Below, piece by piece: positions 1 to 8,653 of a stretch of 64,000 nt of DNA (position 1 is the stretch's first letter; every line of letters begins with the position of its first letter). The DNA lies in NCBI GenBank assembly GCA_037441125.1, contig JBBIST010000003.1, positions 1-64,000 on the forward strand, given 5' to 3'. This stretch comes from JALHMQ01 sp037441125 (lineage in GTDB: Bacteria > Pseudomonadota > Gammaproteobacteria > Burkholderiales > Burkholderiaceae_F). The position numbers were made by a program, and so were the translations under genes. The notes under the pieces were generated by a model. That model ran no database searches and was not told where the DNA came from. It saw only the letters and a program-made list of their open reading frames with translations.

Positions 1-61
1 TCGCTCCGAGGTGTTCGCCGAGGCGGTGCGCGAGCTGGCGGCGCGCGAGGTGGCCTCGTGA
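1..61 (+). CDS. murD: MurD C-terminal end (partial, 5' outside window)
   Basis: Only the last 19 codons are visible, in the frame starting at base 2 and ending with TGA at 59-61. The peptide ends RSEVFAEAVRELAAREVAS. The stop overlaps the GTG of ftsW by four bases (GTGA). MurD (UDP-N-acetylmuramoylalanine-D-glutamate ligase, cytoplasmic) is the normal gene upstream of ftsW in the dcw cluster and its family ends in a similar hydrophilic helix. The call rests on position more than on sequence, since too little protein is present to identify alone. Confidence 0.7.
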   Translation, partial: RSEVFAEAVRELAAREVAS

Positions 62-1311
62 TCGCCGCCTTGCGCGCCTGGATCGCGGGCCGCGACCGCC
101 GCCGCCGGCCGATCGCCGGCGACGGCGTGCTGGCGCTCGCCGGACTCGGCTCGACCTCGGCAGCGCTGCAGCGGCCGCGCGCTGCGCACGCCGCCTTCGA
201 CGGCGCGCTCGCCGCCGTGGTGCTGGCGCTGGCGCTGTTCGGCACGGTGATGGTGTACTCGGCGTCGATCTCGCTTGCCGACTCGCCGCGCTACGAGGTC
301 ACGCCGACGCACTTCCTGCTGCGGCACGCCTTTGCACTCGCCGTGGCCTTTGCCGCGGCGGCGGTCACGTTCGCGATCCCGATGCGCATCTGGCAGCGCC
401 TGGCGCCGCTCGCCTTCGTCGCCGCGCTGGTGTTGCTGGTGCTGGTGCTGCTGGTGGGCAAGGGCACGCTCGGCGCCAAGCGCTGGATCGCGTTTGGCCC
501 ACTGAACCTGCAGCCGTCGGAACTGATGAAGGTCGCCTGCGTGCTGTACGCGGCCGACTTCGCGGTGCGCAGGCAGCAGGTCCTGCACCTGTTCGGCAAG
601 GGCTTCCTGCCGATGGGCGCGGCGATATTTGTCGTCGGCGGCCTGCTGCTGCTGCAACCGGACCTGGGCGCCTTCGGCGTGATCGTCGCGATCGCGATGG
701 GGATCCTGTTCCTCGGCGGCGTCAACGCGCGCATCTTCGTGGCGATGCTGGCGGTGGCCGCGGTCGCGATCGCCGCCGTGATCGCGGCCAGCCCGTGGCG
801 CGCGCAGCGCATCCTCGCCTACTGGAACGTCTGGGACCCCGAGTACGTGCAAGGCAAGGGCTACCAGCTGTCGCACTCGCTGATCGCCTTCGGCCGCGGC
901 GAGTGGTTCGGCGTCGGTCTGGGCGCCAGCGTCGAGAAGCTGCACTACCTGCCCGAGGCGCACACCGACTTCATCCTGGCGGTGATCGGCGAGGAGCTCG
1001 GCCTGGTCGCCGTGCTGGCGGTGATCGTCGCCTTCTACTGGTTGATCCGGCGCGCCTTCGAGATCGGCCGCCAGGCGGTGGCGCTCGAGCGCACCTTCGC
1101 CGGCTTGGTCGCGCAGGGGGTGGGCCTGTGGATCGGCGTGCAGGCCTTCGTCAACATGGGCGTGGCCACCGGGCTGCTGCCGACCAAGGGCCTGACGCTG
1201 CCGCTGGTGAGCTACGGCGGCTCGGCGCTGCTGGCGACGCTGGTGGCGATCGCGCTGGTGCTGCGGGTCGACTACGAAAATCGAAGGCTCATGCGCGGAG
1301 GCCGCGCATGA
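58..1311 (+). CDS. ftsW: FtsW, SEDS-family lipid II polymerase of the divisome
   Basis: This 417-aa polytopic inner-membrane protein is the division-specific SEDS glycosyltransferase that works with FtsI to make septal peptidoglycan. SEDS landmarks are visible: MVYSAS at the end of the first membrane segment (about residue 65), LNLQPSELMK near 150, the LPEAHTDFILAVIGEELG loop, and LVSYGGSA near 384. The first 45 residues are a basic cytoplasmic tail, long for the family but not exceptional. The GTG start overlaps the murD stop. The last codons, ENRRLMRGGRA, lie inside a 21-bp palindrome that spans the stop (1278-1322), so the true ancestral C-terminus may have been altered. The gene sits in the dcw order between murD and murG. 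Confidence 0.97.
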   Translation: MIAALRAWIAGRDRRRRPIAGDGVLALAGLGSTSAALQRPRAAHAAFDGALAAVVLALALFGTVMVYSASISLADSPRYEVTPTHFLLRHAFALAVAFAAAAVTFAIPMRIWQRLAPLAFVAALVLLVLVLLVGKGTLGAKRWIAFGPLNLQPSELMKVACVLYAADFAVRRQQVLHLFGKGFLPMGAAIFVVGGLLLLQPDLGAFGVIVAIAMGILFLGGVNARIFVAMLAVAAVAIAAVIAASPWRAQRILAYWNVWDPEYVQGKGYQLSHSLIAFGRGEWFGVGLGASVEKLHYLPEAHTDFILAVIGEELGLVAVLAVIVAFYWLIRRAFEIGRQAVALERTFAGLVAQGVGLWIGVQAFVNMGVATGLLPTKGLTLPLVSYGGSALLATLVAIALVLRVDYENRRLMRGGRA

Positions 1312-1322
1312 GTCTTCGATTT
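1278..1322. repeat. Palindrome across the ftsW stop codon
   Basis: Two 21-base arms (1278-1298 and 1302-1322) are inverted copies with one mismatch, separated by the 3-base loop AGG. The left arm is the last coding sequence of ftsW and the right arm contains its stop codon. The GGAGG Shine-Dalgarno at 1297-1301 for the next mini-frame sits at the hairpin tip. There is no T-tract, so this is not a classical terminator. A structure this stable could modulate re-initiation downstream, which is an inference. Confidence 0.8.
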
Positions 1323-1415
1323 CGTTGGAGGCTGACTTTGCGAAGCAAAGTCAAGGGCGCGCCAGCGCCCGGCCGGAGACAAAACGCCAAACGAGTGCGC
1401 GGAGGCCGCGCATGA
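1308..1415 (+). repeat. Junction cassette between ftsW and murG with a 35-codon mini-frame
   Basis: ATG at 1308 overlaps the ftsW stop (ATGA) and is preceded by GGAGG six bases upstream. The frame runs 35 codons (starts MSLRFRWRLTLRSK) and its TGA at 1413-1415 overlaps the murG ATG at 1412, again ATGA with GGAGG six bases upstream. The 20-bp segment TGCGCGGAGGCCGCGCATGA occurs at both ends (1292-1311 and 1396-1415). Internal hairpins occur at 1333-1353 (TGACTTTGC arms) and 1355-1370 (GGGCGC arms). The mini-peptide matches no family I know. The layout looks like a duplicated stop/start junction with filler between, keeping translational coupling intact. Confidence 0.75.
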
Positions 1416-2626
1416 TGACGCTGTCGTCGAGCGTCCAGCGTCGAGCGTCCAGCGTGGGCGGGGATAACGCTCGACGCTCGACGCTCGACGCTCGACGCCC
1501 GACGCCCGACGCCCGACCCCGCAAACACCTGCTGGTCGTCGCCGCCGGCACCGGCGGTCATGTGATGCCCGGGCTGGCGGTGGCCGAGGAGCTGCGCCGG
1601 CGCGGCTGGAGCGTGTCGTGGCTCGGCACGCGCGCCGGCCTCGAGCGCCGATTGGTCGAAGCGCGCGGCATCGAGTTCGATGCGATCGACTTCTCCGGTC
1701 TGCGCGGCAAGGGTGCGAAGGGCTGGCTGTTCGGCGGCTTCCATTTGCTGCGCGCGCTGTGGCAGAGCCGGGCCATCGTCGCCGCGCGCCGGCCGGCGCT
1801 GGCGTTCTCCACCGGCGGCTACGTCGCCGTGCCGGCCGGGCTGGCGGCGTCGCTGGCCGGCACACCGCTGGCGATCCTCAATGCCGACGCCGCGCCGCTG
1901 CTGTCGCTGCGGCTGCTGCGCGGGGCGGCGAGCGCGGTGTTTTGCGGCTTCGACGGCGCGGCCGCGCGCCTAGCCGGCGACAAGGGCCTGGTGACCGGCA
2001 GTCCGGTGCGCGCCGAGATCGCGCAACTGGCGCCGCCGGCGCAGCGCTACGGCAGCCGCAGCGGCGCGCTCAGCCTGCTGGTCTTGGGCGGCAGCCTCGG
2101 CAGCCAGGTGCTCAACGAGACGCTGCCGGCGGCGCTGGCGCAGCTCGAGCCGGGGCTGCGGCCGCGTGTGGTCCACCAGTGCGGCGCTGCGCATCTGGAC
2201 GCCACCCGCGCCGCCTACGCAGCGGCGCAGGTGCCGGCGGAGGTGGTCGCCTTCGTCGACGACATCGCCGCGCGCTACGCGGCGGCCGATGTCGTCCTGT
2301 GTCGCTCCGGCGCGATCACCGTGAGCGAGGTGTGCGTGGCTGGACTGGCGGCGATCCTGGTGCCGTTCGTGGTGCGCACCACCGCGCACCAGCGCGCCAA
2401 CGCCGAGCACCTGGCGGCGCAGGGCGCGGCGATCCACCTGCCGCAGGCCGAGATGACGGCGGCGCGCCTGGCCGATCTGCTGCGCGGGCTGACGCGCGAG
2501 CAACTGCTGGCGATGGCGCAGCGCGCGCAGTCGATCGGGCGGCCGAACGCCACCCGCCTGGTGGCCGATGCGATCGAACACGTCGCGAAATCGGGGTCAG
2601 AGTCCGATTTCCGGGAGGCGACATGA
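1412..2626 (+). CDS. murG: MurG, lipid II-forming N-acetylglucosaminyltransferase
   Basis: MurG transfers GlcNAc from UDP-GlcNAc to lipid I on the inner face of the inner membrane, giving lipid II. The glycosyltransferase-28 core is complete: AGTGGHVMPGLAVAEEL, LAFSTGGYVAVPAG, LVLGGSLGSQ, and CRSGAITVSEVCVAG in the UDP-sugar site. From ATG 1412 (GGAGG six bases upstream) it is 404 aa, but the conserved GTGGH sits at residues 46-50 instead of about 12-20. The extra 35 residues are encoded by a 7-bp repeat array (1427-1516). The C-terminus is also odd: its KSGSESDFR codons are a REP-like palindrome. No better start lies downstream, so the repeat-encoded extension is probably translated. Gene order ftsW-murG-murC supports the call. 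Confidence 0.93.
   Translation: MMTLSSSVQRRASSVGGDNARRSTLDARRPTPDARPRKHLLVVAAGTGGHVMPGLAVAEELRRRGWSVSWLGTRAGLERRLVEARGIEFDAIDFSGLRGKGAKGWLFGGFHLLRALWQSRAIVAARRPALAFSTGGYVAVPAGLAASLAGTPLAILNADAAPLLSLRLLRGAASAVFCGFDGAAARLAGDKGLVTGSPVRAEIAQLAPPAQRYGSRSGALSLLVLGGSLGSQVLNETLPAALAQLEPGLRPRVVHQCGAAHLDATRAAYAAAQVPAEVVAFVDDIAARYAAADVVLCRSGAITVSEVCVAGLAAILVPFVVRTTAHQRANAEHLAAQGAAIHLPQAEMTAARLADLLRGLTREQLLAMAQRAQSIGRPNATRLVADAIEHVAKSGSESDFREAT
1427..1516. repeat. Inverted heptamer repeat array at the murG 5' end
   Basis: Four 7-bp units alternating TCGAGCG and TCCAGCG (1427-1454) are followed by a 13-base spacer. Then come seven units in reverse orientation, four CGCTCGA and three CGCCCGA (1468-1516). 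CGCTCGA is the exact complement of TCGAGCG, so the array can fold into a long hairpin. It lies inside the translated 5' end of murG. The same left-arm/spacer/right-arm layout with a different 7-bp unit occurs at 7319-7405. Confidence 0.9.
2588..2610. repeat. REP-like palindrome at the murG 3' end
   Basis: Perfect 7-base arms AAATCGG (2588-2594) and CCGATTT (2604-2610) flank GGTCAGAGT. The core GGGGTCAGAGT resembles palindromic REP-type sequences that I recall as being scattered through many proteobacterial genomes. That link is from memory and is not tested here. It lies in frame within murG and encodes the KSGSESDF part of its C-terminus. Confidence 0.55.
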
Positions 2627-2688
2627 GCGCGCACGGCCGTTCCGTAGCGCTCATCCCAAAGCGCGCAGCGCGGAGGGTAGTCGAGTGA
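2623..2688 (+). repeat. 66-bp junction cassette, copy A (murG/murC)
   Basis: The element begins with ATGA overlapping the murG stop and ends with GTGA. It encodes 21 codons starting MSAHGRSVALIPKR. It differs from copy B (5169-5234) at 3 of 66 positions. It contains an internal inverted pair ATGAGCGC/GCGCTCAT (2623-2630, 2647-2654) and a terminal CGGAGGG Shine-Dalgarno for the next GTG at 2685. Its first 25 bases resemble the element at the maeB stop (23742-23816), sharing GGCCGCTCCGTAG apart from one base (GGCCGTTCCGTAG here). Confidence 0.9.
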
Positions 2689-2803
2689 AGCACGCGGTCC
2701 GGCACGTCCACTTCGTCGGCACGCCGGGGCAGCGCCCCCGGCGTTCTCAAAGTGCGCTTGCGCCGATGCCGACGAAGCGCCCGGCGATGATGGAGCGTTC
2801 GAA

Positions 2804-2807
<4 letters not shown>
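2685..2807 (+). repeat. Partial duplication of the murC 5' end with a 40-codon mini-frame
   Basis: Bases 2685-2721 repeat the first 37 bases of murC (2804-2840) with one mismatch, giving a second GTG start for the peptide VKHAVRHVHFVG. The copy then diverges and stops at TGA 2805-2807, overlapping the real murC GTG (GTGA). The segment around 2764-2778 is an inverted copy of murC codons 11-15 (it reads FVGIG on the minus strand). Direct copy, inverted copy and original together suggest a fold-back or template-switch duplication. The mini-frame may serve only to relay ribosomes to murC. Confidence 0.85.
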
Positions 2808-4203
<1,396 letters not shown>

Positions 4204-4207
<4 letters not shown>

Positions 4208-5172
4208 CTGCGCCGGCGGTGGACGTGAAAGCGCTGGGCCGCGTCGGCGTGCTGTTCGGCGGCGCCTCGTCCGAGCGCGAGGTGTCGATCATGAGCGGCA
4301 CCGGCGTGCTCAACGCGCTGCTTGGCCGCGGCGTCGACGCGCACGCCTTCGATCCCGGCACGCAGTCGCTGGCGCAACTGGCGGCAGCGCGCTTCGACCG
4401 CGTGTTCATCGCCCTGCACGGCCGCGGCGGCGAGGACGGCACGATCCAGGGCGCGCTCGAGCTGCTCGGCATCCCGTACACGGGCAGCGGCGTGCAGGCG
4501 TGCAGCGTGGCGATCGACAAGGCGATGACCAAGCGCATCTGGATCGCCTGCGAGCTGCCGACGCCCGACTGGGAGATGGGCCACGCCGACGCCGACTGGC
4601 AGCGGATCGTGGCCGAACTCGGCGACCAGTTGATCGTCAAGCCGGCGCGCGAGGGCTCGACCATCGGCATCACCAAGGTCACCACGCACGACCACGGCGA
4701 GCTGGCGGCGGCGTTCGAGGCTGCGGTCAAGTACGACGACGACGTGTTGATCGAGCAGTTGATCGTCGGCCGCGAGCTGACCTGCGCCGTGCTCGGCGAG
4801 GGCCGCGGCGCGCAGGCGCTGCCGCTGATCGAGATCCGCGCCCCCGACGCCAACTACGACTTCCACCACAAGTACTACAGCGACGACACCCAGTACCTGT
4901 GTCCGGCGCCGCTCGACCCGGCGCTCGCGAGCGAACTGCAGCGCCTGTGCGTGCGCGCCTACAACGCGCTTGGCTGCCGCGGCTGGGGCCGGGTCGATTT
5001 GATGCTCGACAGCGACGCGCGCGGCGACCGGCCCTATCTGCTCGAACTGAACACCGCGCCCGGCATGACCGGCCACTCGCTGGTGCCGATGGCGGCGCGC
5101 GCCGCCGGCATCTCCTACGAGGACCTGGTGCTGCGGATCCTGGCGCAGGCGCGCCTGGAGCGAAGGCCATGA
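4204..5172 (+). CDS. ddlB: DdlB, D-alanine-D-alanine ligase
   Basis: This 322-aa ATP-grasp enzyme makes the D-Ala-D-Ala dipeptide used by MurF. Visible features are GVLFGGASSEREVSIMSG at the N-terminus, FIALHGRGGEDGTIQG, the SGVQACSVAIDKAMTK loop, KPAREGSTIGI in the ATP-grasp domain, and YLLELNTAPGMTGHSLVP with the metal-binding ELNT. Length matches DdlB. The start is ATG 4204 with GGGAGG upstream and a four-base overlap with murC. Its stop overlaps the ATG of junction cassette copy B. It sits between murC and ftsQ as in other dcw clusters. Confidence 0.97.
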
Positions 5173-5234
5173 GCGCGCACGGCCGCTCCGTAGCGCTCAT
5201 CCCGAAGCGCGCAGCGCGGAGGGTAGTCCAGTGA
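5169..5234 (+). repeat. 66-bp junction cassette, copy B (ddlB/ftsQ)
   Basis: This is a near-identical copy of the murG/murC cassette (63 of 66 bases). It starts in the ATGA overlap with the ddlB stop and ends in GTGA, where the GTG at 5231 is the ftsQ start. Its own GGAGGG at 5218-5223 is seven bases before that GTG, so the cassette supplies the ftsQ ribosome-binding site. It encodes 21 codons starting MSAHGRSVALIPKR. Confidence 0.92.
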
Positions 5235-6064
5235 GCCAGTATGTCCGCTCGCAGGCGCGCGCCGCCGAGCGCGCGGCGCGCATGGGCGGTGCCGGCGACG
5301 CCGCGGCCGCGTTGCGGTTCGAACTCGCCGCGCGCCTGTGCTTCGGCCTGGCGTTGCTGCTGGCGGCCGGCACCGCGGCCGCCTGGGTGGTGCAACGGCC
5401 GGCATTCGACATCGCCCGCATCGAGGTGCGCGGTGCCGGCGGCGAGCTGCGGCACGTCAGTGCGGCGGCGGTGCGGGCGGCGATCGCCGGCCGGCTGCGC
5501 GGCAACTTTTTCACGATGCGTCTGGCCGAGGCACGGCGCCTGTTCGAGACCGTGCCGTGGGTGGCGGCGGCGAGCGTGCGGCGCGAATGGCCGAACCGGC
5601 TCGTGGTGACGCTCGCCGAGCATCGCGCGCTCGGCGTCTGGAGCGACGGTCGGATCCTGTCGGATGCCGGGCGGCTGTTCGTCGCCAACGTCGCCGAGGC
5701 CGAGGTGCACGGACCGCTGATCGAATTCGAGGGGCCGCCGCAGGCGGCGCCGGAGGCGGCGCGCCGCTACGCCGAGTTCAAGGCGGCGCTGGCGCCGCTG
5801 GCGATCGAGATCGTGCGCGTGACGGTGTCGGAGCGCGCTTCGTGGTCGATTGCCGCTGCCGGCGGCCAGCGCATCGAACTCGGCCGCGACGATCCGCCCG
5901 GCAAGCTGAGCGAGCGCCTGGCGCTGGTGGCCGCCAGCTATCCGCTGCTGCTTGCCAAGTTCGGGGCAGCGCCGGCGCGCATCGATGCCCGCTACCCGAA
6001 CGGCATCGCCGCCGCAGTTCCGGCCGGCACCAAGCTGGCGCCGGTTGCCATGAAGAAGCCATGA
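5231..6064 (+). CDS. ftsQ: FtsQ, divisome membrane scaffold
   Basis: This 277-aa bitopic protein links early and late divisome proteins through FtsB/FtsL. It has a cytoplasmic N-terminus, one membrane segment at about residues 35-58 (LCFGLALLLAAGTAAAWVV), a POTRA-like domain starting FDIARIEVRGAG, and the FtsQ core with VPWVAAASVRREWPNRLVVTLAEHRALGVW. Length is normal. The GTG start is provided by the preceding 66-bp cassette. The stop overlaps ftsA ATG (ATGA at 6061-6064), so translation of ftsQ and ftsA is coupled. Confidence 0.95.
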   Translation: MSQYVRSQARAAERAARMGGAGDAAAALRFELAARLCFGLALLLAAGTAAAWVVQRPAFDIARIEVRGAGGELRHVSAAAVRAAIAGRLRGNFFTMRLAEARRLFETVPWVAAASVRREWPNRLVVTLAEHRALGVWSDGRILSDAGRLFVANVAEAEVHGPLIEFEGPPQAAPEAARRYAEFKAALAPLAIEIVRVTVSERASWSIAAAGGQRIELGRDDPPGKLSERLALVAASYPLLLAKFGAAPARIDARYPNGIAAAVPAGTKLAPVAMKKP

Positions 6065-7293
6065 GAAACGACAGCAAGGACATCATCGTCGGTCTCGACA
6101 TCGGCACCAGCAAGGTGGTGGTCGCGGTGGCCGAGGTGCTGGCCGACGGCCGCTTCCAGGTGATCGGACTGGGCCAGTCGCCGAGCGAGGGGCTGCGGCG
6201 CGGGGTGGTGGTCAACATCGAGGCCACCGTGCAGTCGATCCGGCGCGCGATCGAGGAGGCCGAGCTGATGGCCGCGTGCCGGATCAGCGAGGTCTACACC
6301 GGCATCGCCGGCAGCCACATCAAGAGCTTCAACTCGAGCGGCATGGTGGCGATCAAGGATCGCGAGGTCTCGGCCGCCGATGTCGCGCGCGTGATCGAGA
6401 CCGCGCGCGCGGTCAACATCCCGACCGACCAGCAGGTGCTGCACGTGCTCACCCAGGAGTTCATGGTCGACGGCCAGGAGGACATCCGCGAGCCGCTCGG
6501 CATGAGCGGCGTGCGCCTGGAGGTGCGCGTGCACATCGTCACCGGCGCGGTGAGCGCGGCGCAGAACATCATCAAGTGCGTGCGCCGCTGCGGCCTCGAG
6601 GTGCAGGACCTGATCCTGCAGCCGCTCGCCAGCTCGCTCGCGGTGCTGACCGCCGACGAGAAGGAACTCGGGGTGGCGCTGGTCGACATCGGCGGCGGCA
6701 CCACCGATGTCGCCGTCTTCACCGGCGGCGCGATCCGCCACACGGCGGTGATCCCGATCGCCGGCGACCAGATCACCAACGACATCGCGATGGCGCTGCG
6801 CACGCCGATCCCGGATGCCGAGGAGGTGAAGCTCGCGCACGGCGTGGCCAAGGAGGTGCTCGCCGACCCGGGCGCCCGGGTCGAGATTCCCGGCATCGGC
6901 GACCGCGCGCCGCGCCTGCTGTCGAAGCAGGCGCTGGCGGCGGTGATCGAACCGCGGGTCGAGGAGCTGTTCACGCTGGCGCAGCGGGTGCTGCGCGACA
7001 GCGGCTACGAGGAGCTGCTGTCCTCGGGGATCGTGCTCACCGGCGGCAGCGCGCTGCTGCCGGGTGCCGGCGAACTGGCCGAGGACGTGTTCCTGAAGCC
7101 GGCGCGCATCGGCTGGCCGGGCTACGACGGCGCACTCGCCGACGTCGTGCGCAACCCGCGCTTCGCCACCGTCATGGGGCTGCTGGCCGAGGCGCGCCAG
7201 CAGCGGCTGCGCGGGCGCAGGGTGGCGGCGCAGACCGGATCGTTCAAGCAGACGCTGAAGCGGATGCGCGAGTGGATCGTCGGCAATTTCTAG
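6061..7293 (+). CDS. ftsA: FtsA, actin-like membrane anchor of the Z-ring
   Basis: The 410-aa product is a bacterial actin homologue that tethers FtsZ filaments to the inner membrane and recruits the divisome. The start is ATG 6061 (MRNDSKDIIVGLDIGTSKVV), which holds the phosphate-1 motif. LVDIGGGTTDVAVF (phosphate 2), the 1C subdomain and GIVLTGGSALLPG (adenosine motif) follow. The extreme C-terminus, FKQTLKRMREWIVGNF, is the amphipathic membrane-targeting helix. A long upstream reading in the same frame is only the overlap with ftsQ and is not used. Confidence 0.97.
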   Translation: MRNDSKDIIVGLDIGTSKVVVAVAEVLADGRFQVIGLGQSPSEGLRRGVVVNIEATVQSIRRAIEEAELMAACRISEVYTGIAGSHIKSFNSSGMVAIKDREVSAADVARVIETARAVNIPTDQQVLHVLTQEFMVDGQEDIREPLGMSGVRLEVRVHIVTGAVSAAQNIIKCVRRCGLEVQDLILQPLASSLAVLTADEKELGVALVDIGGGTTDVAVFTGGAIRHTAVIPIAGDQITNDIAMALRTPIPDAEEVKLAHGVAKEVLADPGARVEIPGIGDRAPRLLSKQALAAVIEPRVEELFTLAQRVLRDSGYEELLSSGIVLTGGSALLPGAGELAEDVFLKPARIGWPGYDGALADVVRNPRFATVMGLLAEARQQRLRGRRVAAQTGSFKQTLKRMREWIVGNF

Positions 7294-7318
7294 TTTGTCG
7301 TGATGTGCAGTGACAGGA

Positions 7319-7405
7319 GTGAAACGTGAAAAGTGAAATGTGAAATGTGAGGTCGGGGAGCGCACCCCCAGTCTCACGTTTCACGTTTCACATTTCACCT
7401 TTCAC
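7319..7405. repeat. Inverted heptamer repeat array between ftsA and ftsZ
   Basis: Four tandem 7-bp units GTGAAAN plus a partial unit GTGAG (7319-7351) are followed by a 21-base spacer with GGGG/CCCC pairing. The mirror array CTCAC plus four NTTTCAC units follows (7373-7405). It can fold into a hairpin of about 33 bp with a few mismatches. It fills most of the 135-base ftsA-ftsZ gap. It shares the unit length and arm/spacer/arm design of the array at 1427-1516 but not its sequence. Confidence 0.92.
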
Positions 7406-7428
7406 TCCCCAACCAGGAGGGAAAGCAA

Positions 7429-8604
7429 ATGCCTTTCGAAATGCTCGAAACCGAAACCAGCGGCACGGTGATCAAGGTGGTCGGCATCGGCGGTGCCGGC
7501 GGCAACGCGGTCGAACACATGATCCGGCGCGAGGTGCAGAACGTCGAGTTCATCGTCGCCAACACCGATCGCCAGGCGCTCAAGAAGTCGAGCGCGAACA
7601 ACCTGCTGCAGCTCGGCAAGACCGGGCTCGGCGCCGGCGCCCGCCCCGAGGTCGGGCGCCAGGCGGCGACCGAGATGCGCGAGCGCATCGCCGATGCGCT
7701 GCGCGGCGCGCACATGGTGTTCATCACCGCCGGCATGGGCGGCGGTACCGGCACCGGCGCCGCACCGGTGGTGGCCGAGGTGGCGCAGGAACTGGGGATC
7801 CTGACCGTGGCCGTGGTGAGCAAGCCCTTCGACTTCGAAGGCGACAAGCGCCGCAAGGTGGCCGAACAGGGGCTGGTCGAGCTGCAGGACAAGGTGCACT
7901 CGCTGATCGTGATCCTCAACAGCAAGCTCGAGGAGGTGCTGGGCGAGGACGCCGAGATGGTCGAGTGCTTCCGTGCCGCCGACGACGTCCTGCACAACGC
8001 CTGCGCCGGCATCGCCGAGATCATCAACAACAACGGCCTGGTCAACGTCGACTTCGAGGACGTGCGCACGGTGATGAGCGAGCAGGGCAAGGCGATGATG
8101 GGCACGGCGCAGGCCAGCGGCACCGACCGCGCGCGCATCGCCGCCGAGCAGGCGGTCGCCAGTCCCCTGCTCGAAGGTGTGGACCTGTCGGGTGCGCGCG
8201 GCGTGCTGGTCAACATCACCGCTTCGTCGTCGCTGAAGATGAAGGAGACGCGCGAGGTGATGAACACGATCCGCGCTTTCGCCGCCGAGGACGCGACCGT
8301 GATCTTCGGCACCGTGCGCGACGAGGCGATGGGCGATGACCTGCGCGTGACCGTGGTCGCCACCGGGCTCGGTCGCGCCGCCGCCAAGCGCGCCGCGCCG
8401 CCGCTCACCATGGTGCGCACCGGCACCGACAATGCCGCCGTCGCCGCCGCGCTGCCGGCTGCCGCCGGCGACGATCTGAGCAGCCTCGACCGGCCGGCGA
8501 TCTGGCGCACGCGCGAGCACGCACAGGCGCGCGTGAGCGCGCTCGAGGAGGCGGGCGCCGACCGCTATGACATCCCCGCCTTCCTGCGCAAGCAGGCGGA
8601 CTGA
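7429..8604 (+). CDS. ftsZ: FtsZ, tubulin-like cell-division GTPase
   Basis: FtsZ (391 aa) polymerises into the Z-ring at midcell. The tubulin signature GGGTGTG is at residues 104-110 within AGMGGGTGTGAAPV, and GIGGAGGNAVEHMI near the N-terminus contacts GTP. The acidic T7 region and a linker of about 60 residues precede the conserved C-terminal peptide YDIPAFLRKQAD that binds FtsA. AGGAGGG about ten bases before ATG 7429 is a strong ribosome site. It is separated from ftsA by the heptamer hairpin array, so ftsZ output may be tuned separately from ftsA. That is an inference. Confidence 0.98.
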   Translation: MPFEMLETETSGTVIKVVGIGGAGGNAVEHMIRREVQNVEFIVANTDRQALKKSSANNLLQLGKTGLGAGARPEVGRQAATEMRERIADALRGAHMVFITAGMGGGTGTGAAPVVAEVAQELGILTVAVVSKPFDFEGDKRRKVAEQGLVELQDKVHSLIVILNSKLEEVLGEDAEMVECFRAADDVLHNACAGIAEIINNNGLVNVDFEDVRTVMSEQGKAMMGTAQASGTDRARIAAEQAVASPLLEGVDLSGARGVLVNITASSSLKMKETREVMNTIRAFAAEDATVIFGTVRDEAMGDDLRVTVVATGLGRAAAKRAAPPLTMVRTGTDNAAVAAALPAAAGDDLSSLDRPAIWRTREHAQARVSALEEAGADRYDIPAFLRKQAD

Positions 8605-8613
8605 ACCCGGCTT

Positions 8614-8651
8614 GCGGCGGCGGCGAGCGCTGCGCCAGAGGCCGCCGCCGC
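8614..8651. terminator. Hairpin between convergent ftsZ and DUF2189 gene
   Basis: Perfect 11-base arms of the GCGGCGGC type (8614-8624 and 8641-8651) flank a 16-base loop in the gap between two converging genes. There is no U-tract on either side. A role as a bidirectional RNA 3'-end structure is plausible from position only. Confidence 0.4.
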
Positions 8652-8653
8652 GG

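Noticed and set aside
1427..1516. Short tandem units considered as a CRISPR array
   Set aside because: Units are 7 bp with no spacers and invert halfway; there are no cas genes nearby.
7319..7405. The ftsA-ftsZ hairpin considered as a rho-independent terminator
   Set aside because: No T-tract follows and ftsZ must be expressed; it is better described as a repeat array.
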